From Andrena cerasifolii (taxonomy: Eukaryota > Arthropoda > Insecta > Hymenoptera > Andrenidae), in contig NC_135129.1 in assembly GCF_050908995.1 (NCBI RefSeq), forward strand, positions 2,356,001 through 2,420,000: a stretch of 64,000 nucleotides of DNA. The letters run 5' to 3'. The position numbers and the translations under genes are program-made. Numbering within the stretch: position 1 is the stretch's first letter; every line of letters begins with the position of its first letter. This document shows, piece after piece, positions 1-11,990 of this stretch. The notes beneath the pieces are model-generated. The model was not told where the DNA came from. It saw only the letters and a program-made list of their open reading frames with translations, and did no database searches.

Positions 1-908
1 ATGAATCGATACTCGGATCGCGAGTGGAACTCCCGAGTTCGCGTCTCGAGGGCCACCACCTTTTACCTCCTTCTTTCTTTTTTTGTCCTTCCATTTGCCG
101 TTCCGTTTAACACGAGGCAACGCGTCGCCAGTTTTTGCTGTTAATGGTAAACCGATCGTTGGTCGATTCGTTAGACAGGGACGTGCTTGAACGTAGAATG
201 TAGGAGTCTGTGTGTCTCGATCGCGAGACAGGCTTGTCTCGATCAATTTCGTTGAGCTCGAAGCGCGAGTGTTTCGCGCGACTTTCATTTCTCTTTTAGC
301 GACGAAGCGCAAGGGACGCGGTCATTCTTTTTCTATCGCCGTTTTAGTGGATCGCCTCGCTCCTCTTGCCTTCGTCATGCATTTAATTACGCCCCGTTCC
401 GTGCCGAGTTTTGATACGCAGCTTTTTTTAATCAGGCGACGTCGCGCGAACAAATTTATCACGTACTTTGCGACTCCTCCGTTCCGATCGAGGCACGCGA
501 CACGCGGTTCCGCGGTTTAAACAGTTTAACGTAGCGCCCATGCTCGAGTAGATTCTTGGTCGACCGGCAATTCTCCCGCAGGCTCGTGTGTCCCTGGCAA
601 ACGAATCGCTTCGCGCGAAGCGAAACGAGCGTGTTACGCGCAGGGAGGGAGACAGATGGGGGGGAAAGAACACATACAAACTTGGTCCATGTCCAATGAT
701 ATTTATTCGTGCCGTTTTGTTATGTAAATAGCCGGAAGCTGCATAAAATAGTAAGTAATACGAGTTATACTATCGCCATTTAGTATAAAGGACTTTAGAT
801 AAAATAATTAATATTATTGTCAGACTGTAAATAAAATTATTTTGTATGCCAAAATAAACCAAATGAATGACTCGACACGCCAACGGTTTACACAGAATCG
901 CGTTAGAC

Positions 909-955
909 CACCGCACACACACGTCACACACACACACACACACACACGCGCACAC
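909..955. repeat. (CA)n microsatellite
   Basis: A nearly pure CA run, interrupted by ACGT and CGCG steps. Short minus-strand frames rich in Cys/Val across it are translation artefacts of the repeat. Confidence 0.85.
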
Positions 956-1132
956 CGTACACACCACGCCACGAGAATGATACATATATGAAAGAGAGAC
1001 ACACAATGTGGTACAAGTTACAGTACGCGCCATCGGATGAGAGACTGCGATATAATTATATTAACGAAGCATGCGCATATTTAGCGAGCCACGGGTTAAT
1101 ACGCGACACTGTTCTCCGTAGGTATTATTTTG

Positions 1133-1159
1133 TTAAGAGAGAGAGAGAGAGAGAGAGAA
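1133..1159. repeat. (GA)n microsatellite
   Basis: A run of about 13 GA dinucleotides. A second, longer GA tract lies about 630 bp downstream. Confidence 0.85.
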
Positions 1160-1780
1160 ATCGATCGTAGTGATCATGTAGTTGCGAACGGCCGTGCGTA
1201 CTGTACCGAAGGGAGCGGATAAAGAAAAAAAAAAAAAGAGTAAAAGACAGAAAACGGAACGAACAGAATGTTATCGCCTTGTTTCCACGGAAAATATTTC
1301 GTACCGAGCATTTGTTGCGTTGTATCTCCGACGAAGGGGGCGCGGACGTGTTTGTATCGCGCTCCCGTTCTATAATAATAATCTTAATATTACTATCAAT
1401 AACGTTAAATAACGATACTTATAATGTAACACCAACAAACGATAAAATAGGTAACAATAAGAACGGAAGAACGTGGTAAAGTGAGAGAGAAAATGATGAA
1501 CAGTGAGAACGCCTCCGACGTTCGCGAACTTTCGAGGAGGAAGAAGAGGAGGAGGAAAGAAATATACAAAAATTCACGCGTAGCCATCGTTAATAAATTC
1601 TCTTCTCGTTATTCTTCTTTCTGTGCATATCGAGGAGTTGCGCCGAGCTCGGGCACACGTGCACGAAGAAATGTATTTATTGATTAATTAAATAAGCTCG
1701 ACTGTACGAATGTAAAACTTAGGATCGTGGGATGATCGTATTTAACTAATGTCAGAATGCCTTTTGACGCGTTCGTTCGA

Positions 1781-1834
1781 TGAGAGTGAGAGAGTGAGAG
1801 AGAGAGAGAGTGAGAGAGAGAGAGAGAGAGAGAA
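1781..1834. repeat. (GA)n microsatellite with GT interruptions
   Basis: An approximately 54-bp GA tract with GAGTGAGA interruptions. The serine/leucine-rich minus-strand frame across it is an artefact. Confidence 0.85.
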
Positions 1835-2700
1835 ATAAGGGTGTGTTAGCAATAAATGTGTCCAGCGCCCCCTCGGCGCGATAAAATATCGTTCGGTCGT
1901 CGTGATCGGCACCGCAGGAATATTTTTCATTCTTATTACGAAATAGGCGAGAACGACGAGCCTATTTTATCGTGCCGACCATACGTATACCTCGTATGTT
2001 CCGTGGCCGAGAGTAATCGAAAGTTCTGCTTAGAGAATAGGCGCGTTTAGATCGCGCGATCTTCTTTCCGTTGCAAATTTCTATTCTACGTCATTCGTCA
2101 TACTATTTTCCATTTTCTTCATCCCACAGAACCGTAGAGACCACCGTTTTCATTTTAGTATTCTCTTGGCTGTGCGGCACAAACGACGTTTATTGCTAAT
2201 TGTTTGCAATCAGCGGATCATACGTATATCTATTACGCAACTGTCTCACCATTTACCAATTCAGAGCGACACGGCGAACAAGAGCTTCGCGTGGAATCGG
2301 ATTAGACGGTGCCAGATTACGGCGGTGCGTTCAATCGTCGCCTCGAGCTTTCCGAAGATAGTCGAAACGGACTCGCTCGAAGCCTTTAGAGAAATTTAGT
2401 TGTATTCCCGCGAACAAAGGCGGAACAGGGGAAGGGACAGGAGGTGTTTAAGAAAGAGCCGGTTCCGTTTCGTTCTTCGCGAAACGAAAATAAGAGGAAC
2501 AGAAAATGTACACCAGCTCGATGAAGATCGAGGGAGATTTTTTTTTTCTTTTCTTTTTAAAGAGGCACGGATAGGAGCTGACCGAAAGAACCGTGTCCGC
2601 GATGTAAATAAATTTATTCTTAAGGACTTAAACAGAAACGACGATTCGTGGAGAGTGTATACTTATTATTATTATTAATTATTATTATCGTTTGCAAGTC

Positions 2701-4678
2701 GTGCATTTGTATTTCACGCGCATGCCGATGAAGCTGCGTATCGTGGATACAGGCTCGATCCGAAGGCCCTCAGTCGCGAGAAGGGGGTTGCTCGAGAGAG
2801 TTAATTGCGCAAGAAAACAAAAAATAGAGAAGAAAAGGTAAATATCACTTGAAAGGCGAAAGTGGCTCGGACCATTGCGAGGTCCATTTCGAAGCGGGAC
2901 ATTTTCCAGTGTCCCTTCGGATAGGACGCATTACTGTACTGGCGGGGCAGGTTCACGTCCCTTTCCACGGGAATCGGTGCACCTCCTTTTATCCAGTCAC
3001 GGGTGCAATTGTTATTACCATTGATGAGGGTATCGCTCCTGGCGTGCGTATTTAGATTTTTAGAGAGAGATATTTAAAGGAAACGCGCAAAACCTTTCTT
3101 TGTTTATTCACGACTGACGATCTTTGGGATCGAGCCGAGTTTGCCTAGGTTCAGGCGGCGTTGAAAAAGAAGTTATCCTCAATAAAGAGAGAAGCAAAAG
3201 AATGACTAAAACAAGCATCTCACGGTCTTCGTTATTAATCTCACACCCTCTGCGTCCGCGCGGTATTCTCCAGTTTTGCGACGCCAAAGATGTACAATTC
3301 TTTTCACAGCTTTATTTATTTGATCGCGTCAATTTTCAGCTTGGTGAGGGTAGTATTCGTAGATCTTGTACTTTAAAGTATAGAACTTTCCAAAAGATTA
3401 TCTAGATGAGTAGGGAAGAGGAAGAAGGTAGGAATTAAGATGCATGATCAAGTATCGTATTTCGATTTCTATTTATTTATCGTACAGCCCATATAAATTT
3501 ACAGTTTTGCACGATCACATAGAATTTTCTTATACGAGGTTGGCGTTAGTGGGGTGTATGGCAATTGACAATCAAGTTTCGTTTAATGCCTGCGTTACGA
3601 TGCCGCGAATTTTGAATTCCAAAAGACGTCTATACCTGTAGCAACGAGTATTTTAAGTTATAGGCATGAATAAAAAATTTATCTTCGGAATGTTTAGAAA
3701 AAATTTATTTCCTTGTTTGTTTAAGGAAAAGTACTGGGACAACGTATGTGTAAACATTGCTAATATAATTCCCGTTCTTATATAGTATCTCTATCTACAT
3801 ATATGTATATCTTCACAAGTGTGTTCTCATTTTCACACCCAAGTGGAAATAGACATTGACATTGTCACGCATGTATTTGCGCGTCACTTGCCTGTCAAAT
3901 GTACTTCCGTTTGATTTTTATCATTCACGATACCGGGTTAAAAATAAATTTATACCGTGAGTTTATATAACTCAATAGTAACCAATCATTTTTTAGAGGA
4001 ATCTCTTATCTTCAAGCAGCGATGTATAATAACATTATGGTCTATTAACTATTATTCGAACTACACGCATGCCATGCAAAGGAAATCATTTAAAAACAAT
4101 ATGCATTCGAACGACTATTTAAATCGCAGAACGGTCCAAAACAATTGAAAGTAGGTTAACTTTGGTGCAAAATTTGAAATTGCGCGTGCGCGATTGCGCC
4201 GCAGATATCGTTCCAAGTATACTTCGTATCTTTGCACTATGTAGCCAGTAATTGCGAACTTTTGCCTTCACCGGCCAGATTTCGGCTATGTGCCACTTTC
4301 ACGTGATGCAATGAACGTATAATTTCGATACCGTCCCGCCATATCTCCAACAAAATACAACGAAATAGGAATAAAAAGAATTATAAGAAACGTGTATTAC
4401 ACGTAATTGCATGACAGCCGTGTAAAAGAAACATCAGGTATCTAATCACGCTAGTTATTACATTTTTTGTAATTTAATATAAACGCGTTACGATTATTTT
4501 CGTATTATTACGATTATTACGCATTATTCACTTAAACACTTCGTCGCAAATAATGACCTTTAACATACATGTATCAATCTCCATTGATTCGAATTTCTGT
4601 AAACATATCTCCGCACTCGAGGAGCCGTACTGAAACGTGGGTATCCTTCTCCTTTATTTATCTTAACTGATTTCAGAA
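2701..4678. other. Intergenic, no gene seen
   Basis: AT-rich sequence with only short unrelated open frames. It must contain the promoter and 5' UTR of the sulfide:quinone oxidoreductase gene that starts at 4679, but I could not pick out a core promoter. An AG acceptor (TTTCAG, 4671-4676) just before the start codon suggests that an upstream non-coding exon may be spliced to it. Confidence 0.5.
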
Positions 4679-6107
4679 ATGAGTTGCATCAGTCGTTTAC
4701 GTCACCCTGTGTCTTGTTTAGCCACCTGTAATTTCGAGCCTTTTACGAGGAACTTATCAATTAAGAATGGATACAGGAACGTTCACCATTCGTAAGTGTT
4801 ATTAAACAGTCCACTAGAATTCGGCAAACACGTTAACGACAACATTCTTAAAACAAATTATTTCAGATGTAAAGTATTAGTAGTCGGTGGTGGTACTGGC
4901 GGCTGCAGTATAGCTGCGAAGTTTGCAAACAAATTTAACGACCCGAATCGAGTGATCATAGTAGAGCCGAACGAGGTAATATTTTCTTTCATCGTTAAAT
5001 CAGAAATATCGAGCGTCGTACGGAGCACCTTAAATTATTCACTCGTGCTAGCTGCGATTGTATTTTTCAGATCCACTACTATCAACCGCTGTTTACTTTA
5101 ATTGGCGGTGGTATAAAGCCTTTCGACCAAGCGAAGAGGCCAATGAGAGATGTTCTGCCGAAGAACGCCACGTGGCTTCAGGAGAATGTAATGACTTTCG
5201 ATCCGGAACGAAATCAAGCGACAATGAGTAACGGCGATACCGTGCAATACGAAATCATGATTGTCGCAATGGGTCTGCAATTACATTGGGAAAAAGTGAG
5301 GTTGGAGGAAATATTCTACATCTTTCGACTAGTGAATAGAAATTAATTCCATTTTGTACGTTCGATAGATACCAGGTTTGATAGAGAGTCTACGGGACCA
5401 TAAGTCACAAGTGTGCTCTATTTACGGACCGGAGACTGTCGTAAACGTTCTCTCCAAACTTTCAAGGACCAAGAATGGTACTGCGGTCTTTACTTTCCCT
5501 AATAGCCCAGTCAAATGCCCTGGAGCGCCGCAGAAAATTATGTACATTGCGGAGGAATATTTTCGTAAAGTAAATACGACTTATATAGATTCTACCCTCT
5601 TTCCTGGTTAAAGTCCAATACATAAATCGTGATAATATTTTTCTTCTCAAGCACAATGTGCGTGATAAGATAGAGGTTGTGTATAACACAGCTTTGCCAG
5701 TTATATTTGGCGTGAAGAAATATGCCGCCGCCCTTCGGGGTGTTTGCGAACGAAGGAACATTGCTGTGAATGTTCAGACGAATCTTATGCACATAAATCC
5801 GGAGTCGCAGGAAGCCGTGTTTCAAAGATTGGACAAGCCGAACGAGACGTTCGTTCAAAAAGTATCTTGCAGTTTACTTTACAGAGAAACGCGCGTTTAG
5901 GCCTGGTGCAGACGAGCGGCTTGCGGCAGTTTGCCGCCGCGTTTTGGCAGAACATAGATTTATATGCAGGGCCGTTCCTGGCGGGGGTGCAGAAGGTGCC
6001 CCCGCACCTGGGCGACCAAACTTAAGGGCGGCCACAGGCCGTTTATTGTATGTAAAGTTTTGACTAATAAGAATAATAATCGAAACTCTTTTACACGATA
6101 ACTGTTT

Positions 6108-6138
<31 letters not shown>

Positions 6139-7222
6139 GATATAAAAGTAAACACTGCATATCAAATTCTTAATTAAAAAATATTAAATTAATGCGCGGA
6201 AATATTGTTTTTGCACCTGGGCAGCCAAAACCCAGGAACGGCCCTGTTTATATGAAGCATTTCACACGGGATGCAAATTGAGTGGCTACCGGACGGCATG
6301 TTTGCGTTCGTTTCGATGAACTCACGTGCCGCGAAACAGTACATTGTTTTATATACAAGCAATTCACACGAGAAAATGTCTCTCAAATCTATAAACATAG
6401 AACTAAATGCTCCTTTGAGAAGAAAGCGCAGAACGCGAATCGTGGCGTTGCAAAACCGCTCGTGTGAACTGCTAGAAAAATTTCACGCGCGTCTCGCGGC
6501 GGCAAAGTGTCGCGAACCGCTCGTCTGCACCGGGCCTTAAACGCGATTTACAATGTACTGTTTTTTAGTATTCGTTGCTTCACGTGTGTCCACCAATGGG
6601 CCCACCCGATGTTTTGAAAAACCACCCCGTGTTGACGAACGAAGTGGGATTCTTGTCCGTCGATTCGAAAACCCTGCGTCATACGAAGTATTCTAATATA
6701 TATGGAATCGGGGATTGCACGAATACACCGAACTCCAAGACGATGGCCGCGATAGGTACAGTAGTATTGAGTAGCATTCTCGGTAATAACGATGAAGTAG
6801 AATTTTTACGTGAACTTCATTTCAGCTGCTCAAGGCAAAGTACTGTACAAAAATATTGTCGATGATTTGGATGGCAAACCAATGACCATGGCTTACAATG
6901 GCTACTCGTCTTGTCCCTTGGTTACTGGTTATAATAAATGCATTCTGGCTGAATTCGATTATAATTTAAAACCGTTGGAAACGTTCCCAGTAAATCAAGG
7001 ACGAGAATATTACTTCATGTTTGTACTTAAAGCATACGTCTTTCCATTTTTGTATTGGAACCTGATGACACGGTAAACTTCGTAATATCTGTCGTTAAAT
7101 GGAAGAGTATGTGGTTTTTAATAATACATATTGTAATTTACAGAGGCCTATGGGATGGACCAGAATTTTTCCGCAAATATTCGAAATTGATAAAGAAGAA
7201 AGACTCCTCCGAAGCAGTTTAA
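4679..7222 (+). CDS. SQOR: Sulfide:quinone oxidoreductase, mitochondrial (8 coding exons)
   Basis: Exons read by hand: 4679-4791, 4867-4975, 5071-5295, 5369-5569, 5652-5861, 6569-6755, 6826-7072, 7144-7222. They join in frame to 457 codons including stop (456 residues, close to the roughly 450 of animal SQOR), and every intron has GT/AG borders. The enzyme oxidises hydrogen sulfide at the inner mitochondrial membrane and passes electrons to ubiquinone using FAD. Residues 1-38 are rich in Arg/Ser/Asn and fit a mitochondrial presequence. The Rossmann FAD motif GGGTGG is at 45-50 and a second FAD motif, GIGDC, at 332-336. Two cysteines in conserved contexts, C199 in KCPGAPQK and C378 in SSCPLVTGY, match the redox-active pair of the family. 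The ATG was chosen because it opens exon 1 in frame and begins the presequence. Intron 5 (5862-6568) is enlarged by nested transposons. Confidence 0.95.
5900..6536. mobile_element. Harbinger-like non-autonomous element in SQOR intron 5
   Basis: The terminal inverted repeats GGCCTGGTGCAGACGAGCGG (left) and, reverse-complemented, GGCCCGGTGCAGACGAGCGG (right) match at 19 of 20 bases. Both ends are flanked by TTA (5897-5899 and 6537-6539), a 3-bp target-site duplication typical of PIF/Harbinger elements. There is no transposase frame. Its interior is interrupted by a hAT-like element at 5967-6246, so this element inserted first. The superfamily call rests on TSD length and end sequence only. Confidence 0.8.
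5967..6246. mobile_element. hAT-like non-autonomous element nested in the Harbinger-like element
   Basis: The ends CAGGGCCGTTCCTGG and CCAGGAACGGCCCTG are perfect inverted repeats over at least 15 bp. The flanks carry a perfect 8-bp target-site duplication, TTTATATG, at 5959-5966 and 6247-6254. The CAG...CTG ends and 8-bp TSD are hAT hallmarks. The 280-bp interior has a (TA)n tract near 6113-6138 and no coding capacity. The perfect TSD suggests a fairly recent insertion. Confidence 0.88.
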
Positions 7223-7922
7223 GCTTCAAATGTTTTTTAATCGTTTAGAATCTTTACTTGTATATAATATCTACGATACGTTTAAAGATTAATATATGGC
7301 GTCGCATTAATTATGATAAAATGTTCCTTCGACGATACCTGTGAATTTGTATATTAATTTGAAGCAATGCAGAAATTTAATATTGTTAAACTTTTAATAT
7401 TTGCAGAATGAAGCATAATAAATGCACCAACTGTGCACAACCTGCAGTGTAAACACAACGCGTGTTTGAATTACTTGCATATATTAGAGTAAAAAGAATA
7501 TTCGTAAATGGTGATTGAAAACATTTGTAGTAGAAAATGAGCGTGAAAAGTAAATGCAGTATTTCGACCAGAGTTGGGCATTATTCGAATAAAAATTATT
7601 CGTTATTCTCGAATAGCTTCATTTTATTCGCAATTCTTATTCCATATTCCAATCAACTCTGATTCCAACTTATTTCAATATTCGATCTACCAAACGATCA
7701 AATTCTGTGAAACTGCATTCAGCAGTTTTCCATTAGAAAATGAATTTAACAACAGATTTGATAGATTTGGTTTGACAGATTTGCTAGTATTTCTTAGATT
7801 TAAAGTCTTGCAACGGCGGTTCAATTTATCGAGCAATTTAATTAGATTTAATTGTTTCGTGCGCGGACAGCAGCTCGACTCGCGCAGTACCGTGAGACCG
7901 ACACGTCAGGTTTGACGTAAAC
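7223..7922. other. Intergenic between SQOR and the coatomer zeta gene
   Basis: This stretch holds the presumed 3' UTR of the sulfide:quinone oxidoreductase gene, with an AATAAA near 7417, and the promoter/5' UTR of the coatomer gene. The 113-residue open frame at 7574-7915 is AT-rich and resembles no known protein. Confidence 0.6.
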
Positions 7923-10459
7923 ATGGATTGCCAGCTATTGGTAGGTTTTTTGTGATGGAGGCGTTATGTTATTTAATAGAGATTTCTTAATGATGTACGC
8001 CTCGTAATTATATGTTCTTGATGTAAGTATTGCCCCGTGCAATTGTAATCATGAATCGTGCCGGATCATCGAAAGTCGTGCAACATAACCTCTCTCCAAT
8101 GCTTCAGAGTGACCTGGAACGCGATATCCTACAGCGCGTATGATTTCTATTGATTTTAAGTTTGCTTTTCTTGTTCCATTTGTTATCGTTTATTTGAGTA
8201 ATACTATAACTATATGAAGGTGTTGTCTAACCATTGCAAATATCAGCGTAGCATGTGTGATCAATTAAAAATTTATAGTTGAGCGCTACATGGGTGCATA
8301 TGCGGGGAAGGACTTTCGTACGAACTTCCCTGTTCTAATATATGCCACGTATGACCGTAGGAACCGACGCTTTACACTGTCAAGGGTATGGTCATCCTTG
8401 ACAATGACGGCAACAGGATATTAGCAAAGTATTACGATAAGAATGTATTCCCCACGTCGAAGGAGCAGAAAGCGTTCGAGAAAAATCTCTTCAACAAAAC
8501 GCATAGAGCGAATACAGAGATCATTATGTTGGACGGTTTAACCTGCGTTTATAGGAGCAACGTAGACTTGTTCTTTTACGTCATGGGAAGCTCTCATGAG
8601 AACGAGGTATGTGCTATTCGGAAATAAGCAATTAGGGTAAACTTTTGCTCTGGGAAACCTTTTTTTTCTACCGCAAATTTATATTGGTCAAAAGCGCGTA
8701 TCAAATAAGATACAAGAATATTATTTTTGAGGTTAGGAATTTGTCCGTTACAAACTTATTATAATAAAAAGACTCCAAAATTTTGACTGACCTATGCTAA
8801 TACTCAGGACAAGGTAGGAAGTGGAATGCGTTCTATCGTCGAACCAGTTGCGAAAACTATAGAACCCTTTTTCAGCTAAATACTTTGTTCTTAGACAATC
8901 AGTGTAACTGTCACAATATCAGCTAGGAGATATGTCAAAATTTCGCAACCTTTTTCGTTTCAGAACTATTCAACGATAACATTCCTAAACTCCAAATTCG
9001 TATCATTAAACTCTATACATCAAGTACTTTCCATAAATATAAATTTTGACCCCAAAAACGGTTTCCCATAGGAAAAGTTTACATAGCAATTACATTACTA
9101 ATAAACAGGGATCCGGAATGAACAGAAATAAAAACGATACACAAAAAGAATGAAATATTTTTTTCGAACAGAAATGAAATGAAATTCTTAATCTAATTGC
9201 AGGAGTGAAAACGATATAATCGAAATAAAAATTCTGGTTAATAACATTATTATTTTGTTTCCAATGCACACTTTGAGTTCACAACTTCAATTGAGCGCGT
9301 CCCTTATTTTCGTCATGAATCCATTTATGCCTGAATATGACCAGTACCTCGTTCTCAAATGTGAAGGAACCCGTTTCGCGCATGCAGACTGAGCTCATTG
9401 GCTCCGAAAAATCGTTGATGGGGGTACAGCCAATAGTGGCTGGTTCCTTCACATTTGAGAAGAGATATATTCTGTGATTTCGGATTTTTATTTTGTATAA
9501 TCTATTTTTTTATACAATTTATATTATTCAAAGCTTTCGGGTGTAAGCCTCAAGACTCTATTTTTTTGTTACAATATATATTTATAATGTCATATATTTT
9601 ATAATATAACTACGAAATGCAATAAAATTGTGGAAGATAAGTTTATACGAGCTCTTTTATAAATATGAAATAACCGGTTCGGAGGAAAATTTATTTTTCG
9701 TTCCCATGGAAACGAAATATTTTTCGGCGGGAACGATATTAACCGAAACGAAATTATTATTATCGGAGCTGAACCGAAACGAAACAAACATTTCGTTCCA
9801 GGTCCCTACTAATAAATGATATTTCTTTTTCTCTCGTATATAAAATTACTTCTTTCTCCATTCTAGCTTATTCTGATGAGCGTTCTGAATTGTTTATACG
9901 ACTCGGTTAGCCAAATTCTGAGGAAAAATGTTGAGAAAAGAGCTGTTTTGGATAGCTTAGATATAGTGATGTTAGCGATGGATGAGATTTGTGATGGAGG
10001 GTAATTGAGAATTATTTAATGAAATATTAATATTCTTAGAACAATAAGCAGAATATATGTAGTATAATATAATTTTTATACAGAATTATTCTCGACGCTG
10101 ATGCCTCGAGTGTTGTTCAGAGGGTAGCGTTACGAACAGATGATATTCCACTCGGAGAGCAAACAGTCGCACAGGTAACAGTTAGTGTTAAGTAATAAAC
10201 TTTGACGAACTTAATCGTCATAGTAAAGTTTCTGTCCGTTTGTCACATAGAAACATTTTTGATTTCTTTATTTTGTGTTCATGCATCATTCTACATTGCG
10301 CGCACAGTCTCTGATTGTAAGTTTTTGTGATCTTGGAAGGCAGAGTTATCGAGAATTTGTCGTGCGACTTTCATATCTATCGTTAAATGCTGGATTTCTG
10401 TTGTTTTCTAGGTTCTGCAGTCTGCGAAGGAGCAATTGAAGTGGTCTTTATTGAAATAA
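7923..10459 (+). CDS. COPZ1: Coatomer subunit zeta (5 coding exons)
   Basis: Exons: 7923-7940, 8361-8606, 9867-10000, 10084-10174, 10412-10459. They join in frame to 179 codons including stop (178 residues; human COPZ1 is 177), all with GT/AG introns. Zeta-COP is the small adaptin-like subunit of the COPI coat that drives Golgi-to-ER and intra-Golgi vesicle traffic. The longin/sigma-adaptin-like fold spans nearly the whole protein, with family motifs [15 protein letters not shown] and [16 protein letters not shown] in exon 2, and the end [11 protein letters not shown]. The start is a tiny 6-codon exon (MDCQLL) spliced in phase 0 to EPTLYTVKG, which matches the animal N-terminus in length and style. 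An ATG at 8051 could also splice in frame from 8137 but would give an unusual 29-residue leader. Intron 2 holds two MITEs. Confidence 0.94.
8635..9084. mobile_element. Non-autonomous DNA transposon with 8-bp TSD, in COPZ intron 2
   Basis: The left end GTAAACTTTTGCTCTGGGAAACC pattern (8636 onward) pairs imperfectly with the right end GGTTTCCCATAGG...AAAAGTTTAC, extending about 50 bp inward. A perfect 8-bp duplication AGCAATTA flanks it at 8627-8634 and 9085-9092. It is 450 bp long with no coding capacity. An 8-bp TSD fits hAT or P-like superfamilies, but the terminal bases do not decide which. Confidence 0.8.
9352..9461. mobile_element. Small palindromic MITE in COPZ intron 2
   Basis: A perfect 20-bp inverted repeat, TTCTCAAATGTGAAGGAACC at 9352-9371 against its complement at 9442-9461, encloses about 70 bp. 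The true ends and TSD were not resolved. Confidence 0.6.
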
Positions 10460-11332
10460 TTTTATATCCAGAAATTGTATTAAACGTATATATGCATAAA
10501 AACAATATTTTAAAATATAAAAGAATAAGAGATTCCTTCGTAAGTATTTGAATAATCACGTACTATTCCATGTGCGAATCAAATTTTTCCGATATCCCAA
10601 TAATCTGATGCTTATTTCTTATTTTCTGTAATGCAAAAAGAGCTGTATATCTTTTAATACATATTATTACCATTTGGTTTAATCTATTTTCGTTGATTCG
10701 AAAGTTAATACGCAACGATGCGTTCACAATTGGCCTGATTCCCGCGTTTACTTCTTCATTTTTATTGTCTACTTATTGTTAGTTGATAACGTTGCACGCG
10801 ACCCGGAAATGATAAGGGAGTTCTAGAGCAGTGATGAGCAACCTTTGGGCTGTAGTGGGCCAAAAGTGGAAACTTAAGGGGGTAGACACGGGTAATGCAG
10901 CGCGCTGTATACCGACACAATCTGGCCCGAAACATGGGTTCGGGATTTTTCGTTTTTCGTCCTTATATGAGCAGATTTTGGGCTGGGCGAGGTCTCATTC
11001 GAAAGAGGAAGGTTTAATGTAGTAATTAAATATAGTAATGAAAGAATTTTAATTTATGGGGTGAATTTGTTATTTCCGACATAGAGTTACAATTGCATAA
11101 ATATTTCAATGCCAATAAATATTTTATTCAAAATACTTGGCGCTGCGCTCCAAATTGGTGTTGCTAAACTGTATAAATATGTATAAATTGCATTAATATT
11201 TTTCTTTCTTTCTTGTCTCAGTGGTGTCTTGTCTTATTTTATTATTTATACCAAGGCAATTAACATTTTTTTTGGTTTCGCAGCGTACGTGAGAAATTAC
11301 ATGATGGTCAAACTATTCCGCGGAGGGGGAAT
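10460..11332. other. Intergenic, with a short dispersed repeat
   Basis: No gene is seen. A roughly 40-bp segment at 10785-10824 (GATAACGTTGCACGCGACCC onward) recurs with a few changes at 16163-16202, so it belongs to a dispersed repeat. The sequence from 10830 (CAGTGATGAGCAACC) looks like a hAT terminus, but I found no matching right end. Confidence 0.45.
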
Positions 11333-11791
11333 AACCAATCAACGCCAAGGTAGGAAACGAAACGGCGCCACCGTCAAGCCAAGCCTAGTGATCCTCTAGG
11401 GAGTGATCGGTATAACCGCAACCATTTTGGAGCAAAACCGGAAATAACATAACCTAAACGTTTATCTATCTCTTTCTATCAGTATTTCTCTTTCTTTCTG
11501 TTAGTATTTCTGTCTCTTTCTATCAGTATTCCTGCCCCTTTCTTTTTTACAGTTTCTTTCTCTCTACTTCTGCTTTTGCTCCAACCAATCAGCGACGATA
11601 CACGTTGTTCTGATCACTCCCTAGAGGATCACTAGTCAAGCCAAGCTAGCCAAGCCAGGCCAACAAGCGTCACCGGGAAATATGTTGTCGACGCTGGTTA
11701 GCCGCGGCCTCAATTGACTTAGCTAGTTGGCTTGGCTTGGCGCTGGCGTCGTTTCGTTTCTCATCGGTTCCCATCTTGGCGTTGATTGGTT
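11333..11791. mobile_element. Palindromic element upstream of the ankyrin gene
   Basis: The left arm (11333 to about 11384), beginning AACCAATCAACGCCAAGG, pairs with the right arm (about 11728-11791), ending CTTGGCGTTGATTGGTT. The arms share inverted blocks including GAAACGAAAC(G) and the GCCAAGC-rich part. A second element (11385-11635) sits inside. It ends about 260 bp before the ankyrin start codon and 200 bp before its TATA box, so it may form part of that promoter region. Confidence 0.65.
11385..11635. mobile_element. Mutator-like non-autonomous element with 11-bp TSD
   Basis: Perfect 24-bp terminal inverted repeats begin CTAGTGATCCTCTAGGGAGT at 11385 and end at 11635. A perfect 11-bp duplication TCAAGCCAAGC flanks it (11374-11384 and 11636-11646). 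A 9-11-bp TSD with no coding capacity points to a Mutator-like MITE. Because the flanking sequence is itself rich in AAGCC/CCAAGC, the duplication length could be overestimated. Confidence 0.75.
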
Positions 11792-11990
11792 CGACGTCGT
11801 GACGCCAATCGCGCGCATGCGTGAGTTCCCCCACTGCTTTTAGAGGTACGGGCGTACGGGATTTCCGCCGTTCACTGACTGGTTGTTATTGTTTTCTTTC
11901 TGCATTGTCAATGTCGGGTGATCTATTGGATCTATAATCGCGCAACTGGTACAGTAGATTTGGCTGACTAATGTAAAGTACTCATCACGA

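Larger units (their letters stand above)
1..2700 (+). other. Non-coding stretch, possibly the 3' UTR of an upstream gene
   Basis: No open frame here looks like a conserved protein; all are short and broken. The stretch carries three exact TGTAAATA motifs on the + strand (723-730, 826-833, 2603-2610), which fit the Pumilio-family binding consensus, together with AU-rich ATTTA stretches (around 1673-1680) and several AATAAA-like signals. This resembles a long 3' UTR of a + strand gene whose coding exons lie before base 1. That is inference: no coding exon or splice site anchors it, and AT-rich DNA gives such motifs by chance. Confidence 0.25.

Noticed and set aside
7574..7915. 113-residue frame between the two housekeeping genes
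   Set aside because: AT-driven composition, no domain, and it sits where the coatomer promoter and 5' UTR are expected.
8051..8137. Alternative first coding exon of the coatomer zeta gene (29 codons, in frame to GT at 8138)
   Set aside because: It would give an atypical leader; the 6-codon exon at 7923-7940 gives an N-terminus of the length and sequence type usual in animals. A minor isoform cannot be excluded.
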